Of a stretch of 64,000 nucleotides of DNA, positions 36,774 through 45,586 are shown one piece after another. Made by a program: the position numbers and the translations under genes. A model generated the notes under the pieces. It was given only the letters and a program-made list of their open reading frames with translations. It was not told the origin of the DNA and did no database searches. This DNA comes from Stenotrophobium rhamnosiphilum. GTDB taxonomy: Bacteria > Pseudomonadota > Gammaproteobacteria > Nevskiales > Nevskiaceae. Location: NCBI RefSeq assembly GCF_003052265.1, contig NZ_QANS01000001.1, positions 248,001-312,000 on the forward strand, read 5' to 3'. The number at the start of each line of letters is the position of its first letter. Position 1 is the first letter of the stretch.

Positions 36774-38099
36774 TTACTGGGCGGCGACGATCAGGTTGTC
36801 GATCACGCTCAAGTCCTGAACGGACAGGGTGCCGGCGGCGGCTTTGAGCCTTAAAAAGCTCAGCAGGTATTCGTAGCGGGATTTGTAGTAGTCGCGCTGT
36901 GACATGTACAGCAGTTGCTCAGCATTGAGGACGTCTACCGAGGTACGCGTGCCGACCTGCATGCCGGTTTCGCTGGCGCTGAGGGCGGTGGTGTTGGAAG
37001 TCACCGCTTGCTTCAGGGCTTTGACGCGGAGGGCGCCAGCAATCACGCCCAGATAGGCGTTGCGGGTCTGCTGTTCGGTAACGCGCTTCTGGCCTTCGTA
37101 CATCGCCTTGTACTGCGCATGCGTGGCCTTGGCCTGGCGAACACCGGATTGGGTCGCGCCGCCGGAGAAGATTGGCACGGTGAGCTGTAGCTGAACCTCC
37201 TTGGTGGTTTGTTGCGCACCGAACAGGCCACCTTGTTCACCGTCGGAGTACTGAGCCATCAGCCCAACAGTAGGGAGATGTTTGGCCCAAGCCACGTCGA
37301 TGCCGCGCTTGGAGATATCAGCCTGCAGCTGTGCAGTTAGCAGATCAAAATTGCCTTGCTTAGCGCTGGCAACCCAGCTGTCGACATTTTCAGGTGCGGG
37401 TGGCGGCAACAGAAACTCATCCTGAAGCGTGGTGAGTTTGGTCATGTTCTCGCCTGTAATTACGGCGAGTGCTTCCTTGTTATTCGCAAGAGTTTGCTCG
37501 GCCGAAATCAAAGAGGCCAATGTCAGGTCGTAGCGTGCCTGCGAATCTTGCACGTCAGTGATCGCAGCAAGACCCACGTCAAAACGCTGCTTGGCTTGAT
37601 CGAGCTGGCGCTCCAATGCTTTTTTCTCAGACTGGCTTGTACGCAGGCTGTCGTTGGCTGACAACACATCGAAGTAAGCCGATGCAACACGCAGAACCAG
37701 ATTTTGCTGTGCTGCGTTGTAGCTCGCTGCAGCGAGAGCGACTTGATCGTCAGACTGGCGTAGCTGTTCAAAATACTGCCAGTTGAAAATTGTTTGGTTA
37801 AGCGTGGCCTGTAGGCCATCGGTTATGAACTTCTGGTTTTCAGGAGCCGTCTGGAACGCAGGGTTGGCGTACTTGGAGTTCTGAAAGGTTTTGCCGCGTA
37901 CATAGCCGCCCGTAATCTGCGGCAGAAACGCAGCGCGCGCTTGCGGCTTGGCCTCTATCGCAGCATCACGCTGCGCAGCGGCAGCTTGAAACTGCATATC
38001 GTTCTGCTGCGCCAACTCATAAACGCGCAACAATTCATTGGCACTGGCTGCACCGGGCAGCGATACGGCCGCGCACAACAATAAAGCCTTTAAACGCAT
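36774..38099 (-). CDS. tolC: TolC family outer-membrane efflux protein
   Basis: The 441-residue protein forms the trimeric outer-membrane/periplasmic exit duct for type I secretion and RND efflux. It has a signal peptide (about 1-20, ASA|NEL) and the TolC repeats with ELLRVYELAQQNDMQFQAAAAQRDA at the start of repeat 1 and TQSGVRQAKATHAQYKAMYEGQKR in repeat 2, plus the equatorial motif TRTSVDVLNAEQLLYMSQRDY. ATG 38099 is chosen over an upstream extension because the signal peptide begins there. The rhodanese gene is 26 bp upstream on the same strand, a known neighbour arrangement. Confidence 0.95.
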   Translation of the reverse strand: MRLKALLLCAAVSLPGAASANELLRVYELAQQNDMQFQAAAAQRDAAIEAKPQARAAFLPQITGGYVRGKTFQNSKYANPAFQTAPENQKFITDGLQATLNQTIFNWQYFEQLRQSDDQVALAAASYNAAQQNLVLRVASAYFDVLSANDSLRTSQSEKKALERQLDQAKQRFDVGLAAITDVQDSQARYDLTLASLISAEQTLANNKEALAVITGENMTKLTTLQDEFLLPPPAPENVDSWVASAKQGNFDLLTAQLQADISKRGIDVAWAKHLPTVGLMAQYSDGEQGGLFGAQQTTKEVQLQLTVPIFSGGATQSGVRQAKATHAQYKAMYEGQKRVTEQQTRNAYLGVIAGALRVKALKQAVTSNTTALSASETGMQVGTRTSVDVLNAEQLLYMSQRDYYKSRYEYLLSFLRLKAAAGTLSVQDLSVIDNLIVAAQ

Positions 38100-38125
38100 G
38101 GTGACCCCAAACTCAAGATGATGAT

Positions 38126-38437
38126 TTAGTAGCGTGGAACGCTGGTGTCGATGCTGGCAGACCAAGCATCAATACCACCCACAAGATGAGCGACATCGGC
38201 AAAGCCGTTGCGTTCAAGAAATCGACTGGCCATTTCACTGCGCATGCCGTGATGGCACAGCACTGCGATAGGGGCATTGGAGTCGAGTTCGCCGAGTCGT
38301 GTCGGCAGTTCATTCATCGGAATGTTGATCGCACCTGAGAGAGCAGCAATCTCTACTTCTTCAGGAGTGCGGACGTCGAGAACAGCAACGCCCTGCGCCA
38401 TTCGATCCTTGAATTCTTGCGGGGTTAAATTTTGCAT
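38126..38437 (-). CDS. Single-domain rhodanese-like sulfurtransferase
   Basis: The 103-residue cytoplasmic rhodanese domain has the active-site loop LCHHGMRSEM with catalytic Cys near residue 61, and the conserved VLDVRTPEEVEIAALSGAINIPMNEL block near residue 20. It resembles GlpE and other single-domain thiosulfate sulfurtransferases. ATG 38437 is preferred to a TTG four codons earlier. It is co-directional with tolC and probably co-transcribed. Confidence 0.92.
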   Translation of the reverse strand: MQNLTPQEFKDRMAQGVAVLDVRTPEEVEIAALSGAINIPMNELPTRLGELDSNAPIAVLCHHGMRSEMASRFLERNGFADVAHLVGGIDAWSASIDTSVPRY

Positions 38438-38471
38438 GGATACGCTCAAAAATAGTGCGCCGAGTCTACCT

Positions 38472-39452
38472 CTAATCGGCTGGGCGTGGATGCACCAAAG
38501 CAGCTAGTTCCGTGCGGCTATAGACGCCAAGCTTGCGATAGACGCGATACAAATGGTTGGCAACCGTAGACGGCGCCACGCCAATTTTTTTGGCCGCCTG
38601 CTTAAACGACAAACCCTGAGCGACGGCGAAAACAATTTCGCGTTCACGCGGCGTGAGTCTGTCCAGCGGGCCGGTGGGCCAGAGATAGACGATAAACATG
38701 TCGCCAGCGCGTTCGCTTTTTGCACACAGATTGCCCAGCACTTCGGTCTCGCCAGAAGCCGGCAAGGGGAAGGGCAGTACATTGGGATCGGCGCGACCTG
38801 GAAAATTGGTTTCGAGGAAATCCAGAAAGCGCGGCTGAGCCTGTTGGAAGCAGCCTTCCTGATCAACCACCGCTGCGGCGCAGTTATCTGGCTTCTGGTG
38901 ATCGCGATTCAGGTGCAGGAAGAAGGCATGCGAAACCGCATTGAACAGGTGATAAGTCACGCGCTTCTGGCGTGCTCTTTCTTCGTCGGTAAAGGGATTG
39001 TTGCGATCTTTGCGATACAGCGAGACCAGCGAATATAAGCCGCTGCGCTGATCAAAATGCACGGTCGCGAGAATGCGCGAAATGCCGTGTGCACCGAATA
39101 CTTTTTTGTAAATTTCTGATTTGAAAAACTGCGCGTCGGGCAATACATCGCGCATATCAACTGGCGTATCAAGGTTCTGCAGCATGCGCGGCAGGATGGG
39201 GTTGATCTCGGTCGTTGCTTCCAGTGTGGCGCGATAGCTTTCTGGCAGGTTTGAAACGGTAAAGGTATGAAAGCGCATGCGGCTGAGGCTGCCGCTGCCC
39301 CAAATGCCGCTGTCATGGGGAATGACGCTGGCCAATTCACGCAGGGCCCAAGCTCGGTACTGCTCTGGTGGCACGGCGAACGCGGAGCGATACAGCCGCG
39401 CTACATAGCGATCAACCGGATCTACGGTGTCAGGTATTACTCTGGAATCCAT
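38472..39452 (-). CDS. LuxR-type HTH transcriptional regulator
   Basis: The 326-residue protein has a C-terminal LuxR helix-turn-helix (about 262-322): LDRLTPREREIVFAVAQGLSFKQAAKKIGVAPSTVANHLY (written in two parts, residues ~258-298), ending VYRKLGVYSRTELAALVH. The first 250 residues have no recognisable receiver or autoinducer domain and may be a GAF-like sensor (FHTFTVSNLPESYRATLE, GLYSLVSLYRKDRNNPF). ATG 39452 has AAGGA nearby. It is divergent from the possible sRNA and the Calx-beta lipoprotein, which are plausible targets. Confidence 0.85.
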   Translation of the reverse strand: MDSRVIPDTVDPVDRYVARLYRSAFAVPPEQYRAWALRELASVIPHDSGIWGSGSLSRMRFHTFTVSNLPESYRATLEATTEINPILPRMLQNLDTPVDMRDVLPDAQFFKSEIYKKVFGAHGISRILATVHFDQRSGLYSLVSLYRKDRNNPFTDEERARQKRVTYHLFNAVSHAFFLHLNRDHQKPDNCAAAVVDQEGCFQQAQPRFLDFLETNFPGRADPNVLPFPLPASGETEVLGNLCAKSERAGDMFIVYLWPTGPLDRLTPREREIVFAVAQGLSFKQAAKKIGVAPSTVANHLYRVYRKLGVYSRTELAALVHPRPAD

Positions 39453-39559
39453 CAATCCTTATCCATTGGTTTGAGCGCTATTTACTATCGTTTGCGGCAT
39501 AGACCGGCAAGCATACTCCGGAGAGACAAAATCGCCAGCACTGTTGTTTTGTGAAAAAC

Positions 39560-39703
39560 ATCAGGTGAATCAGGATTTCGCTGGCAGCCTGCAACATATT
39601 AAAGCGTGCTGCTAGCAAACGGGTTTTTGGGGAGGGAGCAGGACTCGTGGGGGCGAGTCATGCCGTTTAAGGGCCACCTCGGTAAACGAGGTGGCCTTGT
39701 TTT
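39560..39703 (+). ncRNA. Candidate small RNA ending in a double hairpin and terminator
   Basis: There is no ORF on the plus strand here, yet a hairpin GACTCG-TGGGGG-CGAGTC (39642-39659) is followed 12 nt later by a terminator (39672-39703). The upstream gene luxR runs away from it, so the terminator has no protein gene to end. A transcript starting somewhere near 39540-39600 would be an sRNA, or a leader with an attenuator for the lipoprotein gene at 39856. The 5' end is a guess. Confidence 0.45.
39672..39703 (+). terminator. Orphan intrinsic terminator
   Basis: GGCCACCTCG (39672-39681), GTAAA loop, CGAGGTGGCC (39687-39696), then TTGTTTT. A 10-bp perfect stem. No plus-strand gene precedes it. 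The following 39700-39760 is extremely AT-rich and probably carries the promoter of the lipoprotein gene. Confidence 0.85.
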
Positions 39704-39855
39704 AAAAAATAATTATAATAAATATTATTAAATAATAAAAAACAATTTTTGCGGCTGAACCAGCTTGAGCGAGTGGGATAACCGAGGCGCAAGACTTCAG
39801 TTCCACTATCAAAGCGCTCATGCATGGGGCCGCGACATGTGGGAGGAGAGAAGTC

Positions 39856-42800
39856 ATGCGTTACCAAGGTCTAACAGGCTTACGGGCGTTGTTGCTGGGC
39901 GGCGCATTGCTGCTCGCGGCTTGCGATAGCACCCCCAAACCGGGCGGCACTACAACGACGCCACCAACGGTTCCCGGAGCGGTCATTCCCAAAGTAAGTG
40001 TCGCTGATGCAACAGCGGCGCAAACCGCGGACGACAGGCTCAGATTCAATGTGGTTTTGTCCGAGGCCACCACCAGCACCGTGCACGTGACTTACAACAC
40101 CGTTAATGGAACGGCGGTGGCAGGCACTGACTACTACGGCCAAACGGGCCGGACCGTGGTGTTCAATCCAGGTGAGGTCGCCAAGGTTGTTCAAGTGCAA
40201 CCCATCGCCAATGCTGCGGCGACGGGTAATAAAACAATGACGCTGCAATTATCAGCGCCGATCAATGCAACGCTGAATAGAGCGACCGCCACCGGCACGC
40301 TGACTTATGCCTTGCCGCAGGCGGTCATCTCAGATGCCTCCGCCGTAGAAGGTGATATTGGTGGCAGCAACAAGCTGAGCTTCGCGGTGACACTCGACAA
40401 GGCAGCGGCATCAACGATCAGCATCGCTTACGTCACTGGCAGCGGTACGGCGTCTGCGGGTACGGATTTCAGCGCGTCTTCTGGCAATGTCACATTCGCT
40501 GTCGGCGAAACTAGCCAGACCGTTGAAGTGGACGTGATTGGCAATGAAGACGTGCAAGCCAATCGCACGATGAGTGTGACGCTGAGCGGCGCGAGCGGTG
40601 CAACACTCAAGCGTTCGGTTGCGACCGGTACGATTACGGATGACGATCACGCGCGCCAGATTAATATCGATGACGCGACGGCTTATCGTGTTGATGGAAA
40701 TCTTACGTTCAAGCTGACGCTGGATAGCGCCAGTGGTCGCAACATCAGCGTGAATTACGCTACGCAAGATGGCACTGCGAAAGCAGGCGCAGATTATGTT
40801 GCGAAGAGCGGCACCGCGACTTTTGCTGCAGGTACGCTGGAGCAAATCGTTGTTGTGAATACGACTGGTAGCGATGGTGCGTCTGGAACCTTGAGTTTCA
40901 AACTGCTGTTAACCACGCCGGTCAACGCAGTGCTGGCCACCGGCGCTACTGAAGCCATCGGCACCATTCAAAGCAAACTGCCGCCTGCTGCCGGCAATAT
41001 TGATTTGCAGGTGTTGCCCGATGTGCTGACGGCAGATCGCTGCGATTTCTTCGACAACCATTACTGCTTGTTCCCATGGCCTAACGATCATTTCACCAAG
41101 GCCGATAGCAGCGCCGCAACGGGCAAGCGCATCAATCTCAATATTTTGTCGATGCCTAAAAACATTGCGGGCAAATCAATCGATCCGACGGAATGGAATC
41201 GCAACGATGGTTTCTCGCCGGGACAAGCGATCTTGGTGCGTATCCCGAATTTGAACACGGTCAAAACTGGCGCTGTGCCGCTGACGAATATTCGTGACAG
41301 CTTCCGCGATAGTCAGCCGATTGTTGTGCTTGATGCAGACACGGGCGAGCGTCATCTGATCTGGAGCGAGCTTGATGCCAATCTAACCAAGTTCACTTCC
41401 TGCGATGCGATTCGTCCGATTGATGCAGTGCTCGGTATCGCGGGTGATGCGGGCTTGCCTGCGGCAGAACAGATCAAGGAAGTCGGCGAGCAGCTGCGCA
41501 CGCAGTGCAAAGCCTTGCTGCCATCGATTGAGATCCCCACGTTTGATCCTGGCCCTGCGCTGATCATTCGTCCGGCAATCAACTTTAAAGAAGGCCATCG
41601 TTACATCGTTGCGCTGCGCAATCTCAAAGATGGCAGTGGCAATACGATTGCTGCGCCGCCTGCATTCCAGATTTATCGCGACAATCACAGCAGCTTGTTG
41701 CCGCAGATCAACAGCCGTCGTGCGCATATGGAATCGCTGTTTGCCAAACTGGGCTCTGCGGGTATACAGCGCAGCTCCTTGTATATGGCTTGGGATTTCA
41801 CGGTGGCCAGCGGACGCAGTTTGTCCGAGCGCGTGCTGAAGATGCGTGACGACTCACTTGCAGCATTGGGTGACACCACGCCGGGCGACGGCAATGTCCA
41901 AGGCAATGCGCCGACCATCAGCAAGATCACCGTGCGCGACAAAGTCAGCAGCACCATCGCTCGTGAAGTGCGTGGCGTGATTACGGTGCCTTCGTATTTG
42001 ACCTTGCCGAACGGTATCGCAGGTTCAAGGCTCTACTACCCACCGGGTTCACAGTTGCCGGGGCGTAACCCAACAACGCCAACGCAGACTTTCGATTTCT
42101 TGTGCCGCATTCCATACAAGGCTTTTGGTTTAGAGCGGAATGTCGATCCTTCTACGGCAACGACCGCTGTGCCCGCGCGAGTTGCGGTTTATGGACATGG
42201 ATTGCTGGGCTCCAAGTCAGAAGGTTCCGGGCAGGTCGGCGACATGATTGAGGAGAACAACTTTGTTTATTGTTCGACCGATTGGATCGGCATGGCCTCG
42301 CATGACACCAGTATCACTGCCGGCGAATTGGATACGACGTACTACGATCCGCCGTTTGGTGACGTGCTCAATGTGGTGACGATCTTGGCGGATGTGTCTA
42401 ACTTCCCAACGTTGGCGGATCGTGTGCAACAGAGCATGATCAACTTCACTTACTTGGGCCGTGCAATGTTGAATGCGAATGGCTTGTGCTCGCAGGATGC
42501 GTTCAAGGTCAACGGACAATGTGTGCTCGATCGACGCGAATTGTTCTTCGACGGCAATTCACAAGGCGGCATTATTGGTGGTGCTTTGGTGGCGATATCA
42601 CCTGATGTGAAAGCAGGTGTGCTCGGCGTGCCGGGCATGAACTATTCGACCTTGCTCCAACGCAGCGTCGACTTCGACATGTATGCCTCGCTGCTCTACA
42701 CCTCTTACCCGGGATCACTGGATCAGCAGTTTGTGTTGTCGTTCATGCAGATGTTGTGGGACCGCGCTGAGAACAACGGGTATGCGCAACATCTGAACGC

Positions 42801-43356
42801 CACCACGCCTTACGCCAACACGCCGCCGAAACGCGTGCTGTTGACGCCAGCTTTTGGTGATCATCAAGTCAGCATGACGACAGCAGAAGTGATGGCGCGC
42901 ACCATCGGCGCCAAAGTGCATTGCCCTGCGGTGGTGGGTGGTGCTTCTTCACAACTGGGGCCTGCAGTGAAATCTGGCGCGCATCCTGCGGTTACTGCAG
43001 AAGGCGTTGCGCGACCCGATATCAGCTTTGGTCGACGTCATCCAGACGACAAGCCGTATGACTATCTGCCTTGTGCGAGCGGCGATGGTGACGCAGGCAG
43101 TGTCTTGTCGGTATGGGACAGTGGTCCACTCGTTAAAGCAGATGGCTCAGCTAATCCCAATGGTGTTGCACCTCCACCCGTCACGAATACGCCACCACGC
43201 CCAGAACTGGGTTATGGCGCAGATCCGCATGAATTCCCGCGCAGCACAATTGAGGATCGTGCGATGAAATCAGACTTCCTCAAGATCGGCGGTGGATATG
43301 TCGATCATTGCGGCGGACAACCCTGCGCAACGCGTAATTTTAATCCGGCGCCTTAA
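39856..43356 (+). CDS. Large lipoprotein with Calx-beta domains and an alpha/beta-hydrolase-like C-terminus
   Basis: The 1166-residue protein starts at ATG 39856 with GGAGGAGAG upstream. A lipoprotein signal ends in the lipobox LLAACDS (Cys23; Asp at +2). Residues of about 45-370 form three Calx-beta-like repeats, with marks such as GTAVAGTDYYG, GTASAGTDFSASSGNVTFAVGE, ITDDDHARQ and GTAKAGADYVAKSGTATFAAG. The remainder (about 390-1166) is a large secreted-enzyme region. It contains YGHGLLGSKSEG (near 780), a GxSxG-type elbow DGNSQGGIIGG (near residue 900) and TPAFGDHQVSM (near 1000), consistent with an alpha/beta-hydrolase with Ser, and Asp/His candidates. It is probably a surface esterase/lipase; the substrate is unknown. 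Confidence 0.72.
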   Translation: MRYQGLTGLRALLLGGALLLAACDSTPKPGGTTTTPPTVPGAVIPKVSVADATAAQTADDRLRFNVVLSEATTSTVHVTYNTVNGTAVAGTDYYGQTGRTVVFNPGEVAKVVQVQPIANAAATGNKTMTLQLSAPINATLNRATATGTLTYALPQAVISDASAVEGDIGGSNKLSFAVTLDKAAASTISIAYVTGSGTASAGTDFSASSGNVTFAVGETSQTVEVDVIGNEDVQANRTMSVTLSGASGATLKRSVATGTITDDDHARQINIDDATAYRVDGNLTFKLTLDSASGRNISVNYATQDGTAKAGADYVAKSGTATFAAGTLEQIVVVNTTGSDGASGTLSFKLLLTTPVNAVLATGATEAIGTIQSKLPPAAGNIDLQVLPDVLTADRCDFFDNHYCLFPWPNDHFTKADSSAATGKRINLNILSMPKNIAGKSIDPTEWNRNDGFSPGQAILVRIPNLNTVKTGAVPLTNIRDSFRDSQPIVVLDADTGERHLIWSELDANLTKFTSCDAIRPIDAVLGIAGDAGLPAAEQIKEVGEQLRTQCKALLPSIEIPTFDPGPALIIRPAINFKEGHRYIVALRNLKDGSGNTIAAPPAFQIYRDNHSSLLPQINSRRAHMESLFAKLGSAGIQRSSLYMAWDFTVASGRSLSERVLKMRDDSLAALGDTTPGDGNVQGNAPTISKITVRDKVSSTIAREVRGVITVPSYLTLPNGIAGSRLYYPPGSQLPGRNPTTPTQTFDFLCRIPYKAFGLERNVDPSTATTAVPARVAVYGHGLLGSKSEGSGQVGDMIEENNFVYCSTDWIGMASHDTSITAGELDTTYYDPPFGDVLNVVTILADVSNFPTLADRVQQSMINFTYLGRAMLNANGLCSQDAFKVNGQCVLDRRELFFDGNSQGGIIGGALVAISPDVKAGVLGVPGMNYSTLLQRSVDFDMYASLLYTSYPGSLDQQFVLSFMQMLWDRAENNGYAQHLNATTPYANTPPKRVLLTPAFGDHQVSMTTAEVMARTIGAKVHCPAVVGGASSQLGPAVKSGAHPAVTAEGVARPDISFGRRHPDDKPYDYLPCASGDGDAGSVLSVWDSGPLVKADGSANPNGVAPPPVTNTPPRPELGYGADPHEFPRSTIEDRAMKSDFLKIGGGYVDHCGGQPCATRNFNPAP

Positions 43357-43377
43357 AGCGCTCTGATGTGCTCTTGA

Positions 43378-43412
43378 GCCCTCGCTATGAAAAATAGCGG
43401 GGGCTTTTTTTT
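43378..43412 (+). terminator. Terminator of the Calx-beta lipoprotein gene
   Basis: GCCCTCGCTAT (43378-43388) pairs with ATAGCGGGGGC (43394-43404, one G-T pair), followed by eight T. Confidence 0.88.
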
Positions 43413-43593
43413 ATGGCCAAGGATGGCCTGTACGTCGCGGATGCAGGATGCATAGAGCGACGCGGTCGGATTAATTGCACTGCTAGCGTCATCATGAGCA
43501 GATACTATCGCCCAGAAGGCAGGCCCCGGCTGAACTCAGTAGCTAGATCGGGGTCACTAGGGTGCATTCACGACTAAAGAATAGGTAACGATC

Positions 43594-44235
43594 ATGCGTA
43601 AAACTCTACCGGTGGGTTTACTCACATCTCTGCTGCTCTCGGCTTGTGTCACTCAGCAACCGATTGATTCGCGTGCAGAGATTAGTGCGCCAACAGCGCC
43701 GGCCTCCGCTTCGCCAGCAGCTACAAACACAGCCGACCATGCAATTAGCAATGAGACGTACAGCGCTCAAGAGCTGATTAGCACTGCGAATCACGCTTTT
43801 GGCGATACGAGCGAAGGATTGGCCAAGGCGATTGAAAAAGCTTTTAGCGATTTTGGCAGCCCCAACGCTTACATCATTGGTGATGAAGGTTCAGGCGCGA
43901 TGGTCGTAGGTCTGCGTTATGGCAAGGGCACGCTGCATTACAAGGGTGGCGATTCCATGCCGGTGTACTGGCAGGGCCCGTCAATCGGTTGGGATTTTGG
44001 CGGCAACGCATCCAAAGTCTTCACCTTGGTTTATAACCTGCGCAGCACCTATGACTTGTTCCAGCGTTATCCAGCGGTTGACGGCAGTCTGTACGTTGTT
44101 GCGGGTGTTGGCATGAACTATCAGCGCGTCGGCGACGTTACGCTGGCACCGATTCGTACCGGCGTAGGCCTGCGTGCTGGTGCTAGCTTGGGTTACGTGA
44201 ACTACACGCGTACCAGCACGGTGAATCCGTTCTGA
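43594..44235 (+). CDS. DUF1134 (EipA-like) envelope lipoprotein
   Basis: The 213-residue protein has a lipoprotein signal (LLLSACVTQ, Cys18), a low-complexity linker (PTAPASASPAATN) and a DUF1134 domain from about residue 70: SPNAYIIGDEGSGAMVVGLRYGKGTLHYKGG and YWQGPSIGWDFGGNASKVFTLVYNL (long motif given in parts). DUF1134 includes Brucella EipA, a periplasmic beta-barrel-shaped protein that supports cell-envelope integrity. The role here is by analogy only. It is a single-gene unit with its own terminator. Confidence 0.88.
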   Translation: MRKTLPVGLLTSLLLSACVTQQPIDSRAEISAPTAPASASPAATNTADHAISNETYSAQELISTANHAFGDTSEGLAKAIEKAFSDFGSPNAYIIGDEGSGAMVVGLRYGKGTLHYKGGDSMPVYWQGPSIGWDFGGNASKVFTLVYNLRSTYDLFQRYPAVDGSLYVVAGVGMNYQRVGDVTLAPIRTGVGLRAGASLGYVNYTRTSTVNPF

Positions 44236-44307
44236 GATATAGGTTTGCTTTGGGTCTCCGTAGCGTAACCATGATTGGCTAGAATGCAGTTATGGTGGCA
44301 GACGATT

Positions 44308-44343
44308 AAACACGCCGCAGTTAGGGCTGCCGGCGTGTTTTTA
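44308..44343 (+). terminator. Terminator after the DUF1134 gene
   Basis: AAACACGCCG (44308-44317) pairs with CGGCGTGTTT (44331-44340), 13-nt loop, then more T. Confidence 0.82.
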
Positions 44344-44388
44344 AATTTATGAGGTATCCGCCGCAAGGCGTCGGAACAGGGGTGCAGC

Positions 44389-44895
44389 ATGGGATTCAAA
44401 ACAAAAACATTATTGAGCGCAGCAGCGATTTTGGTGCTCTCCGGCTGCACATCTGATTTGGGTTGGTTGCTACGTTTTTCTGGCGACTCACCGGTTGAAG
44501 TTCGTGAACTTGCACGTTCGACGCAATGCGGTACGACAGAAGAACAATCTGCTGTCAGCGTGTTTGCTGATGCCAATGAGTTTCGTAAGTGGCAGGATCA
44601 ACGCGGCATCAAATTGATTGATAGCGATGCAATGCCTGCCGGGCCTTATGCCTTGGTGGAAATGGGTCGCCGCGCTACCGGTGGTTTTGGTATTGCCATC
44701 AGCCGCAAAGCGGGTATCCGTCGTGATCTGGTTGTGCTCAAAGGCACTTTCATTAAACCTGCAGCCGATGCGATTTCGACGCAAGCCATCACCAGTCCAT
44801 GCGTATTGGTCGGGCTGCCATCTGGGTTCTATCGTGGCGTGGTGGTGTTCAACCAAGACGGTGAAATCCAGGCCACTAGTTTGTCGAAGGAATAA
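44389..44895 (+). CDS. PrcB-domain lipoprotein
   Basis: The 168-residue protein has a lipoprotein signal (LVLSGCTSD, Cys20) and a PrcB C-terminal-type domain at about 85-150: PYALVEMGRRATGGFGIAIS and VVLKGTFIKP...TSPCVLVGLP. PrcB was named as a partner of the PrtP protease complex in Treponema; in most bacteria the domain has no assigned role and may inhibit or assist a protease. It is followed 3 nt later by the next gene, whose ribosome site lies in its last codons. It is likely the first gene of a three-gene operon reaching the acyltransferase. Confidence 0.78.
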   Translation: MGFKTKTLLSAAAILVLSGCTSDLGWLLRFSGDSPVEVRELARSTQCGTTEEQSAVSVFADANEFRKWQDQRGIKLIDSDAMPAGPYALVEMGRRATGGFGIAISRKAGIRRDLVVLKGTFIKPAADAISTQAITSPCVLVGLPSGFYRGVVVFNQDGEIQATSLSKE

Positions 44896-44898
44896 TTT

Positions 44899-45552
44899 GT
44901 GAGCGCACTGCGTTGCTTGTTGCCGATGCTGCTCGCAGCATCTCTGATACCTGCTCAGGTGCAGGCGGCCAATAACAAAACGCCGCCTAAAAAAGTTGTG
45001 TCTAAAGTCGCGCCTAAAGTTGTCGCGAAGGTTGTAGCACCGCCGCCGGTTGTTGTCGCAATCCCTACACCTGCTGATGTTGTTGAAGCGTTTCACGAAG
45101 CGCTGCGCACACGTAACCGCGATGCCGTAGTGAGTTTGATGTCTCCCGATGCTTGGTTGTTCGAGACTGGATTTGTCGAAGCTTCGCGCGACGACTACGT
45201 TAAAAATCATTTAAGTGACGATGCGGAATTTGCCAGAGTCACGGACTACAAACCGACTCGTCGTAGTGTCATTACAGACGGCCAGACTGCATGGGTACTC
45301 ACGCAGGCGGTAATTTCTGGATTGTTCGGCGATCAGGATGTTGATCTTGAGCAGACGGAAACCATGATTCTGCGTCGCACCCCAACGAGTTGGGAGATCA
45401 TGCATCTGCATTGGTCAGCGCACCCGAGGCAGACTGCTGCTGAGCAAGATGCGCTGGCTGTGCCACCCGAAGCTAGAGTGGAGCCGTCATCGGCTGCGCC
45501 GACAGCTCCCGCGCAATCAGAAGCCAAACCCGAAGACATCAAAAAACCCTAA
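44899..45552 (+). CDS. Secreted NTF2/SnoaL-like protein
   Basis: The 217-residue protein starts at GTG 44899, only 3 nt after the preceding stop, with AAGGA in the overlap. A signal peptide (about 1-24, VQA|ANN) is followed by a Lys/Val/Pro-rich tether, an NTF2-like cone domain (about 55-165, VVEAFHEALRTRNRDAVVSLMSPDA...SWEIMHLHWS) and a Pro/Ala tail ending EDIKKP. The domain binds small ligands or acts as an enzyme scaffold; no catalytic residues can be assigned. Function unknown. Confidence 0.75.
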   Translation: MSALRCLLPMLLAASLIPAQVQAANNKTPPKKVVSKVAPKVVAKVVAPPPVVVAIPTPADVVEAFHEALRTRNRDAVVSLMSPDAWLFETGFVEASRDDYVKNHLSDDAEFARVTDYKPTRRSVITDGQTAWVLTQAVISGLFGDQDVDLEQTETMILRRTPTSWEIMHLHWSAHPRQTAAEQDALAVPPEARVEPSSAAPTAPAQSEAKPEDIKKP

Positions 45553-45586
45553 AATCTCAGGAAGAGCTCAAGATGGGGAATAGGCA

